Part shown: in pieces, positions 18,348-26,548 of the stretch | How positions within the stretch are numbered: the first letter of the stretch is position 1 | Layout: the number at the start of each line of letters is the position of its first letter | Assembly (NCBI RefSeq): GCF_004022705.2 | Contig: NZ_RZOY02000006.1 | Span: 94,943 to 158,942 of the forward strand | DNA: 64,000 bases | From: Mesorhizobium sp. M2D.F.Ca.ET.226.01.1.1 | GTDB lineage: Bacteria > Pseudomonadota > Alphaproteobacteria > Rhizobiales > Rhizobiaceae | Reading direction: 5' to 3' | Program-made: the position numbers and the translations under genes | Notes under the pieces: model-generated | What the model saw: only the letters and a program-made list of their open reading frames with translations | What the model was told of the DNA's origin: nothing | Database searches by the model: none

Positions 18348-19508
18348 TCAAGCCCTGAGCATCACGCCTCTCGCCTTGGCCCAGCGCTCGACAATCTTGC
18401 GCTCTTCCGGCAAGGCCAGACGGTTGCCGAAACCGCGCACCTGGATCGCGCGGTTTTGCGGATCGAGCTCGATCGTCAGCAGCCGCTCGATCTTGCCCAG
18501 CGCCGTGCGTCGCAGCACCCAGATCGAGGCGTTGCCGGCGATGCATTTTGCCGCGTACATCGAAACGCAGTGATGCATCGCGCGGCTCTCGGCGACCAGA
18601 TCCTCGGCCGTCTTCAACTGCCGAACGAAGAAACGCTCGCCGCGCACCTTCGCGTCCTTGGCCGGTGGTTGCCATTCCCAGTCCTCGAGACGCGAGCCGT
18701 CCCAGGCACGCCCCTCGCCCTGCGTTCCGACGGCATTGCGAGTACGTCCGGCCGCGCGGCGGCGCATAGCCTCGATGCGTTCGATCGCGGCGATGTCGCG
18801 ATGCCAGTCCAACATCTGCCGGCGCAGCGAGAGAAGCGTGCGCCCCTTCAGGCTGTAGGCCGCATCTCGCTGATGCATGGCGCCGATGTAATCGCACAGA
18901 TCGTCGATCTCCTCCTTCGAAGCGGGATGTCCGCAGAAGAAGCGCACCACCTCGCGCCAGAAGGCCAGTTCGCGGCGCGGCGTGCGCGCGATCTTGGTGC
19001 GCGCAAGGCGGGCCGCCAAGCCCTGGTCATCCGTGTACGACCGGGCGATCGCCAGCCAGAACGCCTCGGCGAAACCAAAATCGCCGGACACGTTGAGGAA
19101 GCAATGCACCTCCCTGCGCGACAGCCATGCGTTGGCGCCCTCCTTGTAGAGCGAGTCGCCACGCGCCACGGTCACATACCAGACCTTGCGCAGAGCAATC
19201 TCGTTGGCGTCCAGTCCCGTGCTGTCCAACCAGATGCTTTCGAGCGCGGCCGAAACCGGATAACGCGCATAGAGATAGCGCGCCGCGGCCAGCCGCAGGC
19301 GCGCGCGGTCGCGCGTCTTCAGCTTCGGACGCCACAGCGCGCCGTCTCGGATCGCCATGCCGGCAAAGCCCGAGCGCGCGTCGTCCAGCGCTCGCTCGAA
19401 ATCCGGAACGGGGCGCGTGGCGGCGAAAACCTGCCGCAACCTTGCATCATATGCTTCAATACGTTGGCGCTCGGCGTCCTGCCTGCGCTGGATCATGGAC
19501 CTGGCCAT
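18348..19508 (-). CDS. PcfJ-like domain protein of unknown function
   Basis: About 386 residues, hydrophilic and arginine-rich, with no signal peptide or membrane segment. The C-terminal region (FVRQLKTAEDLVAESRAMHHCV, then RLLTIELDPQNRAIQVRGFGNR) matches the PcfJ-like family pattern (AMHHCV..Y followed by an I-E-L...I-x-Q-x-R/K-G-x-x-N strand). PcfJ was named after a conjugative-plasmid gene, but most members are chromosomal and uncharacterised. The N-terminal two thirds show no recognisable motif. ATG 19508 is preferred over a GTG at 19544 (GGGAAG lies 7 nt upstream). A short ORF with a stronger Shine-Dalgarno overlaps its start. Confidence 0.72.
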   Translation of the reverse strand: MARSMIQRRQDAERQRIEAYDARLRQVFAATRPVPDFERALDDARSGFAGMAIRDGALWRPKLKTRDRARLRLAAARYLYARYPVSAALESIWLDSTGLDANEIALRKVWYVTVARGDSLYKEGANAWLSRREVHCFLNVSGDFGFAEAFWLAIARSYTDDQGLAARLARTKIARTPRRELAFWREVVRFFCGHPASKEEIDDLCDYIGAMHQRDAAYSLKGRTLLSLRRQMLDWHRDIAAIERIEAMRRRAAGRTRNAVGTQGEGRAWDGSRLEDWEWQPPAKDAKVRGERFFVRQLKTAEDLVAESRAMHHCVSMYAAKCIAGNASIWVLRRTALGKIERLLTIELDPQNRAIQVRGFGNRLALPEERKIVERWAKARGVMLRA

Positions 19509-19593
19509 GGCCGTTCTTCCCAGCTGGAACCCTGTCAGCCGCACGCATTTCCAGCGTCGGCACGGATCGTGGCGAACTGGATTGCGGGATCAT
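19456..19593 (-). CDS. Possible small ORF overlapping the PcfJ-like start
   Basis: An ATG at 19593 is preceded by a strong ribosome-binding site (AAAGGAGA, 7-nt spacing). It opens a 45-codon frame, beginning MIPQSSSPRSVP, that runs out of frame into the start of the PcfJ-like gene. It could be a coupled leader ORF, or it could mark a frameshift that hides the true N-terminus of the downstream protein. No homologue is recognised. Confidence 0.3.
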   Translation of the reverse strand: MIPQSSSPRSVPTLEMRAADRVPAGKNGHGQVHDPAQAGRRAPTY

Positions 19594-20211
19594 TGACAGG
19601 TCTCCTTTCGGGATGACGGGTTGCGGATGGCGGGCTCTCTAGACGAGCGGCCGATTTGCCTCAAGCGATATCTTTCAATGTTTACAATAGCCTGCCGGAG
19701 TGTTGCAAAGCCGCATCTAAGGCCTTCGGGCAGCCACCATCGTTCGCGGAAAGCGCTCGGCTCACCGTCGTTTGGTCCCGCACGGTCAACCGCGCGGAAA
19801 AGATAACTGCCCTCCGCAGATTTGCGGTCGGCGCTCGCATCGTCAGGAAGTTTGAAATCCGCGGTAGCGGGTCAACTGGTCCGTCCGCCGCGAAGGCGCG
19901 AAATGCGTGAACAGGATCTCATCGTCGCCTCCATCAAAAGCGTAGTTGGGACGGCCGTTGAAACCAACTGGCCGCATGTCGGGCGCGGCTAATACATCCG
20001 TTCGAGCGCGTCAGCAAGGCGCCGGCTATGCTCGGCATAGCTGGGTTCGAGCGAGGTCTCGACATTCCGCCCATTGGGACTGGACGCAATTGGACCCGGC
20101 GCGCGAACACTTGCGACCTGGAGGCGGTCGCGGCAGCCGTCCGGCCGGAATCAGGGTGTTTTCGCCGTCGAAGCAAAAGCACATGGCCGTCCCCTCCCCG
20201 ATCGTACCTAG
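19594..20211. other. Gene-poor stretch with degenerate ORF fragments
   Basis: About 620 bp between the PcfJ-like gene and the HD-domain gene, both on the minus strand. Only short minus-strand frames occur: 20026-20184 (52 codons, begins MCFCFDGENTLIPAG, with a GGGAGGGG ribosome-binding-like stretch), a frame ending NVETSLEPSYAEHSRRLADALERMY-like near 19990, and 19843-19977 (44 codons, begins MRPVGFNGRPNYAFDGG). They look like pieces of one or two decayed genes separated by frameshifts. I cannot assign the ancestor. No RNA gene or mobile element is seen. Confidence 0.35.
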
Positions 20212-20802
20212 CTAAGCCGCCCTTTCCGCCGCGAATTTTCTCACGACGCGCTCCAGCATGGGCACATAGTCGCGAAAGGTGCGCGTCTTCATGTCGGCGA
20301 CCTTGCCGCACTCGTCCCAGATGCGCACCCGCACCGCTTCCTCGTGGAACGGGTTCTTGCGGAACTCAGCCACTTCCTCGGCATTCATCGGTCCCCCTTG
20401 AAGCGACAGCGTGTGCACCGAGGCCGGCGACAGCTTGCTGAAATAGGTCGGATCGGTGGCGCACAGATAGCGCTTGGCCGAGACATGCAGCCGGACGCAC
20501 TCGACGATGACCGGCGGAAAGAACGGCGCAAGCACCTCGCCGCCCGCCTCGTCATGGTGCTTATCCTCGACGTCGTCGGGTGAATAGGTGCCGAACTCGC
20601 TGGTGTAGTGGCCGATGTCGTGCAGCAGCGCCGCCGCAACCAACTCCTCCGGCGCGCCGTCCTGCTCGGCAAGCCATGCGCCCTGCAGCATATGCTGCGA
20701 CATGGTGACCGGCTCGCCGAGATAGGACTCGGCGCCGCGGCGCTCGAAGATATCGGCGATGAACTCGACGATGTTGCCGGCGTTCAATTCGTTCGGGCTC
20801 AT
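20212..20802 (-). CDS. HD-domain mixed-valent di-iron oxygenase, PhnZ/TmpB-like
   Basis: A 196-residue HD-superfamily protein resembling PhnZ and TmpB, di-iron oxygenases that cleave the C-P bond of 1-hydroxyphosphonates. Candidate iron ligands are H37 (SQHMLQGA), H61-D62 (ALLHDIGHY), H83-D84 (KHHDEAGG), H106 and D163. The Tyr/Glu pair Y27-x-x-E30 (SYLGEP) sits where PhnZ has its gating Tyr24/Glu27. The start overlaps the stop of the upstream dioxygenase gene (ATGA). Pairing with a BBOX-like 2-oxoglutarate dioxygenase is the hallmark of the TmpA/TmpB route for 2-trimethylaminoethylphosphonate. The exact substrate is an inference. Confidence 0.8.
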   Translation of the reverse strand: MSPNELNAGNIVEFIADIFERRGAESYLGEPVTMSQHMLQGAWLAEQDGAPEELVAAALLHDIGHYTSEFGTYSPDDVEDKHHDEAGGEVLAPFFPPVIVECVRLHVSAKRYLCATDPTYFSKLSPASVHTLSLQGGPMNAEEVAEFRKNPFHEEAVRVRIWDECGKVADMKTRTFRDYVPMLERVVRKFAAERAA

Positions 20803-21950
20803 TCGGCGGCTTCCTTGAAATCGTGCTCGATCGCGGCCAGCGTCGACAGCAGGCCATCCTTGTCGGCGTAGCAGCCCTGCAGCCAGCGCTTGCCGCTGCC
20901 CGAAAACGCCTTGCGCGCATGCATGACGCGCGTGTTGTCGACGATGAAGGATTGTCCCGCCTCGAGCTTGAAGGTCACCTCGAAGGCCGGATCCTCGATC
21001 AACTCGGCGAACCGCCGATAGGCCGCGTAGTATTTCTCCATCTCGGCGAACGGCACGTCGATGACCGGCGCCAGCGAGCGGTTGTTGAAGCGGATGCAGA
21101 TCAGCTCGCCATCGGGTCCGAGCTCGATCATCGGCCGCTTGGACTGCAGCCGCACGCCTGACGAGCCGGCATATTCGAAGCGCGCCGGATAGGAACAGAG
21201 CAGCCGGAAGCCGTCCGGATTTTCCGCCTCAACTGCGGCCGCCACCGCGAACCCGTCGACGACGCTGGATTCGCCGCCCTCGACCGTATTCTCGATGCAG
21301 GCAAGGATCTGCAGCGTCGGCACCGGATCGCGGTAAGGATTGTCGGTATGCGCCTGCAGGCCGAGATTGGTGTAGGCGAGATTGTTCGGATTGATTTCGG
21401 CCCGCACCTCGAACCAGCGCCCGTAATTGGTCTCCCTGATATAGCCGAAGAGGTCGGCCACTTTGCACAGCGCGCCGGATTCGGCAGGCAGGCCGTCCAT
21501 GACGGCAAAGCCGTAGCTGCGCACCGCGGCCAGCCATTGCCGCAGCACATTGCTGTGGCGGCTGGCATCGATGTAGGCGGCGCGCGGCACGGAATTCTGC
21601 ATGGTGGCTTTCGTCCAGCGCTGTATGTCGCCTGCCGTCCAGCCGGGCTGGTGAGCCCTCTGGCGATCGTAGACATGGCCGCGAAGCCAGCCTGCGGGAA
21701 AGCCGACGGTCTTGCCTTCCGGAATGAAGGTGACTTCGAGCACCTCGCCCTTGATCGAGGCCGCGCCGATACGCGTTTCGGCCGGAATGTCGAGGATGGT
21801 GATCAGCCGCTGGCCGTTGCCGGCGCTGCGAGTCTTATCGTCCAGCGCGTTGTCGCGCAGCCACATGGCATGGAAGCGGCTCACCGCGCCATCCTGCCAG
21901 CCAAGCTCGATCGTTCGCCCGTCGTCGCCCAGCGTTGCCTTCATCAGCAT
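20799..21950 (-). CDS. 2-oxoglutarate/Fe(II) dioxygenase, BBOX/TmpA-like
   Basis: About 383 residues of the gamma-butyrobetaine hydroxylase superfamily. The N-terminal DUF971-like domain ([16 protein letters not shown]) lacks the cysteine cluster seen in zinc-binding members. The catalytic TauD-like fold shows the first His and Asp in [17 protein letters not shown], a distal His in [15 protein letters not shown], and the 2-oxoglutarate-binding Arg nearby (GKRWLQGCY). The ATG at 21950 is used because AGGAG lies 10 nt upstream. The longer frame adds a non-homologous leader. Coupled to the HD oxygenase gene, it probably hydroxylates C1 of an aminophosphonate. A divergent LysR gene likely controls it. 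Confidence 0.82.
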   Translation of the reverse strand: MLMKATLGDDGRTIELGWQDGAVSRFHAMWLRDNALDDKTRSAGNGQRLITILDIPAETRIGAASIKGEVLEVTFIPEGKTVGFPAGWLRGHVYDRQRAHQPGWTAGDIQRWTKATMQNSVPRAAYIDASRHSNVLRQWLAAVRSYGFAVMDGLPAESGALCKVADLFGYIRETNYGRWFEVRAEINPNNLAYTNLGLQAHTDNPYRDPVPTLQILACIENTVEGGESSVVDGFAVAAAVEAENPDGFRLLCSYPARFEYAGSSGVRLQSKRPMIELGPDGELICIRFNNRSLAPVIDVPFAEMEKYYAAYRRFAELIEDPAFEVTFKLEAGQSFIVDNTRVMHARKAFSGSGKRWLQGCYADKDGLLSTLAAIEHDFKEAAE

Positions 21951-22017
21951 ATCCCGGAAGCTCCTATCTTCTACCCGCCATTGCGGGCACGGATTGCATG
22001 CTGGCTTCACCCTAGGC

Positions 22018-22031
22018 ATAATTCAAATTAT
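22018..22031. promoter_or_regulatory. Candidate LysR operator between dioxygenase and lysR genes
   Basis: The AT-rich palindrome ATAATT-CA-AATTAT stands out in the 111-bp divergent intergenic gap. It lies 31 bp upstream of the LysR start. It does not fit T-N11-A exactly (10 rather than 11 bases between T and A), so the role is tentative. Confidence 0.4.
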
Positions 22032-22061
22032 CTTTTTTCGAGTAATGGCGTTGAATTTCTA

Positions 22062-22946
22062 ATGACTGGAAAAGCATTCGACCCGATGCCGCCTCTCGAT
22101 TGGCTGCGCACTTTCGAGGCAGCCGCTCGCCTGTCGAACTTCACCGCCGCGGCCGCCGAGCTCGGGCTCACCCAGGCCGCCGTCAGCCAGCACATCCGCT
22201 TCCTGGAGGAGCGGCTCAAAAGCCGACTGTTCGCGCGGCTGGCGCGCGGGGTGGCGCTGTCGCCGGAGGGCGCGGCCTATCTCCCCCACATCCAGGCGGC
22301 TTTCGCGACCATCGGCAACAGCACCAACGAGCTGTTCGAGCCGCGCGCCGTGCAGACCGTGTCGATCCGCGTTCCGATCTCTTTTGCGCTTCTGGTGCTA
22401 GTCCCGGCCCTGCCGGACCTGGCAAACGCGCTGCCACAGATCCGGCTCGACCTGGTGACCATCCATCGGCCGACCGATTACGACCAGCCGGGATCGGCGC
22501 TCGACATACGCTTCGGCAACGGATCGTTTCCCGGACGCGAGGCCGACCGCCTGACCATCGAGGGGCTTGTTCCGGTCGCATCGCCCACGCTCGCCCCTGA
22601 TGGTGACTGGACATCGTTGCCGCTGCTTCTTGTGGCCGGCGCACGCGAAATGTGGGCGGAATGGTTTGCCGCTGCCGGGCTTGACGGCCACTCCCGCCGT
22701 TCGCATCGCTTCGACAGTTTCGTCGCCGCCATGGAAGCGGCGAAGGCCGGCGCCGGAGCGCTGCTTGGCTCTCGGCCGCTGATCGACGCCGCGCTCGAAG
22801 ACAAAGCTCTCGTCAAGCTTTCGGATTTCGTGCTGTCGAGCCCATCGGGCCATTTCCTGACAAGGCCGTCATCATCGCGGCTGTCCGGCGCCGAGCAGGA
22901 TTTTCGCCGCTGGCTCCTGTCGCGAATTGCCGAAACTTCAAGATAG
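22062..22946 (+). CDS. LysR-family transcriptional regulator (GcvA-like)
   Basis: A 294-residue LysR regulator. The N-terminal winged helix (LDWLRTFEAAARLSNFTAAAAELGLTQAAVSQHIRFLEERL) is followed by a linker helix and a substrate-binding domain (ISFALLVLVPALPDLANALPQIRLDLVTIH ... ALDIRFGNG). The pattern resembles the GcvA subgroup. It is transcribed divergently from the dioxygenase/HD-oxygenase pair, so it probably senses a phosphonate or related ligand and regulates that operon. The ATG at 22062 begins MTGKAFDPMPPLDWLR; a second ATG (DPMPP) is possible. The 3' end overlaps the convergent GNAT gene by 9 bp. Confidence 0.9.
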   Translation: MTGKAFDPMPPLDWLRTFEAAARLSNFTAAAAELGLTQAAVSQHIRFLEERLKSRLFARLARGVALSPEGAAYLPHIQAAFATIGNSTNELFEPRAVQTVSIRVPISFALLVLVPALPDLANALPQIRLDLVTIHRPTDYDQPGSALDIRFGNGSFPGREADRLTIEGLVPVASPTLAPDGDWTSLPLLLVAGAREMWAEWFAAAGLDGHSRRSHRFDSFVAAMEAAKAGAGALLGSRPLIDAALEDKALVKLSDFVLSSPSGHFLTRPSSSRLSGAEQDFRRWLLSRIAETSR

Positions 22947-23477
22947 CGCGCGGGCCGCTCTCCCTATCCGCTTCCAGTAGATGAGCGTGCCGGTCAGCCC
23001 GCCATGCGGTTTCAGCGCGAAGTCCGGGATCTCGCCGGTCAGCGTGAAACCAAGTTTCTCGTAAAGGCCGGACGCCCCCTCCTCGCTCGCGGTGTCCAGC
23101 ACCAGCAGCGTGCGGCCCTTCTCAACGGCGAGTTTCTCGGCTTCCCGCATCAGGCGGGTCGCGACGCCCTTGCCGCGATGGTCGCGGCCGGTCATCAGCT
23201 TGGCTATCTCGGCGCGGTGCGGCTGATTAGGCGGCAGGTCGAGCAGCAGCGTGACGGTGCCGGCAAGCGCCCCATCCTGCCATGCGCCCAGCACCGCCCT
23301 TTCGCCGCGCGCGGCCGCGGCAAGCGACTTGCGCCAGAAGTCCAGCGCCGCGTCCGGCGACAAGGGATGCATGAAGCTCACCGAGCCGCCGGCCGCGACC
23401 GTTTCAACCAACAGATCAGCGAGCATCGCGGTGGTTGCCGCATTGTCGGCCAATGGCCGGATTTCAAAGGAATTCAT
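22938..23477 (-). CDS. GNAT-family N-acetyltransferase
   Basis: A 179-residue acetyl-CoA-dependent acyltransferase. The acetyl-CoA pocket is seen in IAKLMTGRDHRGKGVATRLMREAEKLA (the R-x-x-G-x-G/A loop), followed by LLVLDTASEEGASGLYEKLGF. It lies 39 bp after a small hypothetical gene and likely forms a three-gene unit with the XRE-cupin regulator upstream. The acceptor substrate is unknown. Antibiotic or amino acid N-acetylation is possible but not shown. Confidence 0.88.
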   Translation of the reverse strand: MNSFEIRPLADNAATTAMLADLLVETVAAGGSVSFMHPLSPDAALDFWRKSLAAAARGERAVLGAWQDGALAGTVTLLLDLPPNQPHRAEIAKLMTGRDHRGKGVATRLMREAEKLAVEKGRTLLVLDTASEEGASGLYEKLGFTLTGEIPDFALKPHGGLTGTLIYWKRIGRAARALS

Positions 23478-23516
23478 GTTTGGTGCTTTCCAAGGGAATA
23501 AGGCTCGGGAACAAGG

Positions 23517-23825
23517 TCATTCGAAATGGCTGATCCGCCTTCGCCGTCGCGCCCGCCGGATTTCGGCGATGCGCTCGGCATCGTCCTCGCTGAGCTGGCG
23601 GCCGCGCTCCAGGATCTCGAGCGTATATTCCTCATAGGTCAGTCCGAGCTGCTCTGCCCTTTCCAGCCGCATCAGCATGACGGCATGGCTTGGCGCCTTC
23701 CAGGCCTTGTCGTGGGCGGCCCGCCAGGCGAGGAAAATATAGGCGTCGCCCTTGCCCCAGGGCGGGCCGTCATAGTCGTCGAGCGGCGGCCCGCCATTGT
23801 GCGAGCGTTTCGGCCGGCGACGCAT
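23517..23825 (-). CDS. Conserved small hypothetical protein
   Basis: About 102 residues, starting MRRRPKRSHNGGPPLDDYDGPPWG. The KRSHNGGPPLDD-type opening is seen in many rhizobial small proteins, and the remainder is helical and charged (MLMRLERAEQLGLTYEEYTLEILERGRQLSEDDAERI), ending in an arginine-rich patch. No function is recognised. The start at 23825 lies 5 bp after the XRE-cupin stop with AGGGA inside that gene, suggesting coupling. A longer frame to 23894 would overlap the regulator and is less likely. Confidence 0.6.
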   Translation of the reverse strand: MRRRPKRSHNGGPPLDDYDGPPWGKGDAYIFLAWRAAHDKAWKAPSHAVMLMRLERAEQLGLTYEEYTLEILERGRQLSEDDAERIAEIRRARRRRRISHFE

Positions 23826-23830
23826 CGGGC

Positions 23831-24397
23831 TCAGTCCCTGACCAGCGCCACGAGATACTCCGCCGCGTCCGGGCCGAGAGCGTGGAAGACGCAATCCGAA
23901 GGAGCGCCCAGCGCCAGGCAGTCGCCGGGCTCGAGCCTGTGCACCACATCGCCCTCGGTGAAATCGAGCCTTCCCTCGATCAGCCAGATCTGCTGCTTGA
24001 TGAAGGCGTAGGATGCGGCTGGAAGGCTTACCCTGGCGCCCGCCGGCAGGCTGACCCTGATCAGTTCCAGCGGCATTTGCGATGCAGGCGACAGATGCCG
24101 TCGGATGTAGCCCGTTGCCGGATCCCGCCAGACCGGCTGCTCGTCCTTGCGCGAAACGCCACCGCCTTGCATCTCGGCCCGAGCGATCAGCGTCGACAAC
24201 GTCATGCCGAAGGCGGCTGCGATGCGCACCAGAAGCGCCGCGGTCGGACTGGTCGTGCCGCGTTCGATAGCGCTCAGCATCGCCTTCGACACGTCCGAGC
24301 GCTCGGCAAGCTCGGCCAGCGACCAGCCCCTCACCGTCCTTTCGGAGCGGACCCGTCTGCCAATCGTGGCGCTAATGTCATTCGATATACCATCCAT
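23831..24397 (-). CDS. XRE-type HTH regulator with C-terminal cupin
   Basis: A 188-residue regulator with an N-terminal helix-turn-helix (IGRRVRSERTVRGWSLAELAERSDVSKAMLSAIERGTTSP, residues about 12-51) and a C-terminal cupin (YAFIKQQIWLIEGRLDFTEGDVVHRLEPGDCLALG). Such proteins repress or activate nearby genes in response to a small ligand bound by the cupin. It heads a same-strand cluster with the small hypothetical and the GNAT gene. A palindrome immediately upstream of its start suggests autoregulation. Confidence 0.9.
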   Translation of the reverse strand: MDGISNDISATIGRRVRSERTVRGWSLAELAERSDVSKAMLSAIERGTTSPTAALLVRIAAAFGMTLSTLIARAEMQGGGVSRKDEQPVWRDPATGYIRRHLSPASQMPLELIRVSLPAGARVSLPAASYAFIKQQIWLIEGRLDFTEGDVVHRLEPGDCLALGAPSDCVFHALGPDAAEYLVALVRD

Positions 24398-24400
24398 TCG

Positions 24401-24414
24401 TCCAATATATCGGA
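24401..24414. promoter_or_regulatory. Candidate operator of the XRE-cupin regulator
   Basis: TCCAATATATCGGA, a 14-bp near-perfect palindrome with one unmatched pair, sits 3 bp upstream of the regulator start codon, where binding would block its expression. Confidence 0.45.
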
Positions 24415-24549
24415 ATTACGCAACCTGAGAAGAGGTTATTCGATCGAATTGTCGTGAGCGACTTAACGGCGCCTACACCATTCGACATCACCTGACTTTA
24501 ACCCCGATTGGATAGGGTTCCCGGTGCAGGGGAATGGGACCAGGGCATT

Positions 24550-26382
24550 ATGTTTGTTGAACGCGAAGCCTCCGTGGGAGAACCGACCTCGCAGGAACGC
24601 CGCGACATCCAACAGAACGACAAGCGCATTCTGGGCAATGTCGTGCAATGCGACGGCGCGCGCGCCACCATCAGCGCCCATGCCGAGGACACCGAAGGCG
24701 CGGTCACCGGCCTCTGGACAGTCGGCAAGATGATCTCCATCAATCTCGGTTCGACCCGAACGGTCGGCCTCGTCTACGCCATCGGCAAGTCGGATCGCGC
24801 CTGGAACCACGAAGGGCAGAATCCGATCGAGGTCAGCGTCGAGCTGGTCGGCGAAGTACGCGACGGCGCCGAACCCGGCTCCAAGCCGGTCTTCGACCGC
24901 GGCATCACCACCTATCCGCATATCGGCGCCGTTGCCCACCGCATCCGCAGCCGCGACCTGCAAGCGGTCTACGATCTGGCCGGGCGCCATTCGGTGACCA
25001 TCGGCACGCTGTCGCAGGATGAGTCGATCGACGCCAACATCGCCATCGACGACACGCTGGCGCGCCATTTCGCCATTGTCGGCACCACCGGCGTCGGCAA
25101 ATCGACGGCGGTCTCGCTGCTGTTGCGCAAGACGATCGAGGCGCGTTCTGACCTGCGCGTGCTCATCCTCGACCCGCACAACGAGTTTGCCGCCTCGCTT
25201 CCGGAATATTGCGTCAAGGTCGATTCCAAGACGCTCGACCTGCCGTTTTGGATGTTCAGGCTGGAAGAATTCGCCGAGGTGCTGTTTCGCGGGCGCGAGA
25301 CGGTGCCGGAAGAGGTCGACGCCCTGCGCGACCTGATCCCGGCCGCCAAGAACCTTTACCGCAACCCGAATTCCGGGACCTACATCAGGCGCGGCAGCGA
25401 TGCGCTGACCGCCGACACGCCGGTGCCCTACCGCGTCGCCGATCTCATCAAGCAGATCGACGAGCGCATGGGTATGCTCGAGAGCAAGAACGACCGCCCG
25501 ATCCTGAAGTCGCTGAAGACGCGCATCGAATCGGCGGCGGCCGACCCGCGCTACCGCTTCATGTTCAATTCGCGGCTGATCGAGGACACGATCCACGAAA
25601 CAATCGGCAATATTTTCCGCGTCCCCAGCCATGGCCGACCGGTGACCTGCTTCGAGATGGCGGGCATGCCGTCGGAAGTCGTCAACTCGGTCTGCTCGGT
25701 ACTGGCGCGCCTGGCCTTCGACCTGGCGCTGTGGAGCGAAGGCCGGCTGAAGCTGCTGTTGCTTTGCGAGGAAGCGCATCGCTACATGCCGGCCGATCCG
25801 CGCCTCGGCTTCGCGCCGACAAGACACGCGCTGTCGCGCATCGCCAAGGAAGGCCGCAAATATGGCTGCTACCTCGGCGTCGTCACGCAGCGGCCGGGCG
25901 AGCTCGACCCGACCATCCTGTCGCAGTGCTCGACCTTCTTCGCCATGCGCCTCGCCAACGAGCAGGACCAGGCGATCATCCGCTCGGCGATCGCCGACTC
26001 CTCGGCCTCGACGCTGGCGTTCCTGTCTTCGATGGGCCAGCGCGAAGCCATCGCCTTCGGCGAAGGCGTAGCCACGACCATGCGGCTGAAGTTCGAAAAG
26101 CTGGCGCAGCAATTCATCCCCGGCACAGCAAAGGGCGACCAGGCCGAACAGGCGGAGCTGGGCAACGATGTCGACCTCGCCATGGTCGTCGAACGGCTGC
26201 GCAACGTTCCGAAGCCGACGCAGTCCATGGCCTTCGCCGAGGCGGTGGATTCTACGCGTCAGGCAGGCGACCCCGACTACAAGAAGCCAGCCGCCGCTAC
26301 GCGCGCGCAGCCCGACGACGACTTCGACACGCGCTACGGTCTGAAGCCCTCAACCTTCGGCATGCGCCAGCTCAACGATTGA
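24550..26382 (+). CDS. HerA-like ATPase (DUF87 helicase/translocase)
   Basis: A 610-residue P-loop ATPase of the HerA/FtsK class. The N-terminal HAS-barrel-like region (residues about 25-130) precedes the Walker A motif HFAIVGTTGVGKSTAVSLLLRK. This is followed by the LILDPHNEF element, a helical insertion, and Walker B KLLLLCEEAHRYM. The sensor-like VVTQRPGELDPTILSQCSTFFAMRL ends the core. The ATG at 24550 (MFVEREASVGEP) is preferred to a TTG at 24508. HerA usually works with the NurA nuclease, but no nurA is adjacent, so the partner and role (repair, or membrane-linked DNA transport) remain open. It is convergent with the diguanylate cyclase gene across a long palindrome. Confidence 0.85.
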   Translation: MFVEREASVGEPTSQERRDIQQNDKRILGNVVQCDGARATISAHAEDTEGAVTGLWTVGKMISINLGSTRTVGLVYAIGKSDRAWNHEGQNPIEVSVELVGEVRDGAEPGSKPVFDRGITTYPHIGAVAHRIRSRDLQAVYDLAGRHSVTIGTLSQDESIDANIAIDDTLARHFAIVGTTGVGKSTAVSLLLRKTIEARSDLRVLILDPHNEFAASLPEYCVKVDSKTLDLPFWMFRLEEFAEVLFRGRETVPEEVDALRDLIPAAKNLYRNPNSGTYIRRGSDALTADTPVPYRVADLIKQIDERMGMLESKNDRPILKSLKTRIESAAADPRYRFMFNSRLIEDTIHETIGNIFRVPSHGRPVTCFEMAGMPSEVVNSVCSVLARLAFDLALWSEGRLKLLLLCEEAHRYMPADPRLGFAPTRHALSRIAKEGRKYGCYLGVVTQRPGELDPTILSQCSTFFAMRLANEQDQAIIRSAIADSSASTLAFLSSMGQREAIAFGEGVATTMRLKFEKLAQQFIPGTAKGDQAEQAELGNDVDLAMVVERLRNVPKPTQSMAFAEAVDSTRQAGDPDYKKPAAATRAQPDDDFDTRYGLKPSTFGMRQLND

Positions 26383-26419
26383 TCGACCGACCTCGCAAGC
26401 ACTGCCAAATTCCGAACAG

Positions 26420-26537
26420 GAATTCATCAGGCCGGATCGAATGACGTGGCTTTCGAGAAGCCGGAGCGGAGCGGACATTCAGTCCGTGAGCACCGGAAGT
26501 CGAGAAGGGCGCGTCAGTCGACCGGCCTCATGAATTC
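26420..26537. repeat. Long imperfect palindromic element (~118 bp)
   Basis: GAATTCATCAGGCCGG at 26420 and CCGGCCTCATGAATTC ending at 26537 are inverted copies. Pairing continues inward with few mismatches (TCGAATGACG against CGTCAGTCGA) to give arms of roughly 37 bp around a GC-rich loop. It lies in the 166-bp gap between two convergent genes. It looks like an interspersed rhizobial palindrome and would also work as a two-way terminator. Confidence 0.75.
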
Positions 26538-26548
26538 ATGTTGGAATT

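Noticed and set aside
24508..24549. TTG start extending the HerA-like protein by 14 residues
   Set aside because: No ribosome-binding site and no conserved sequence; ATG 24550 fits better.
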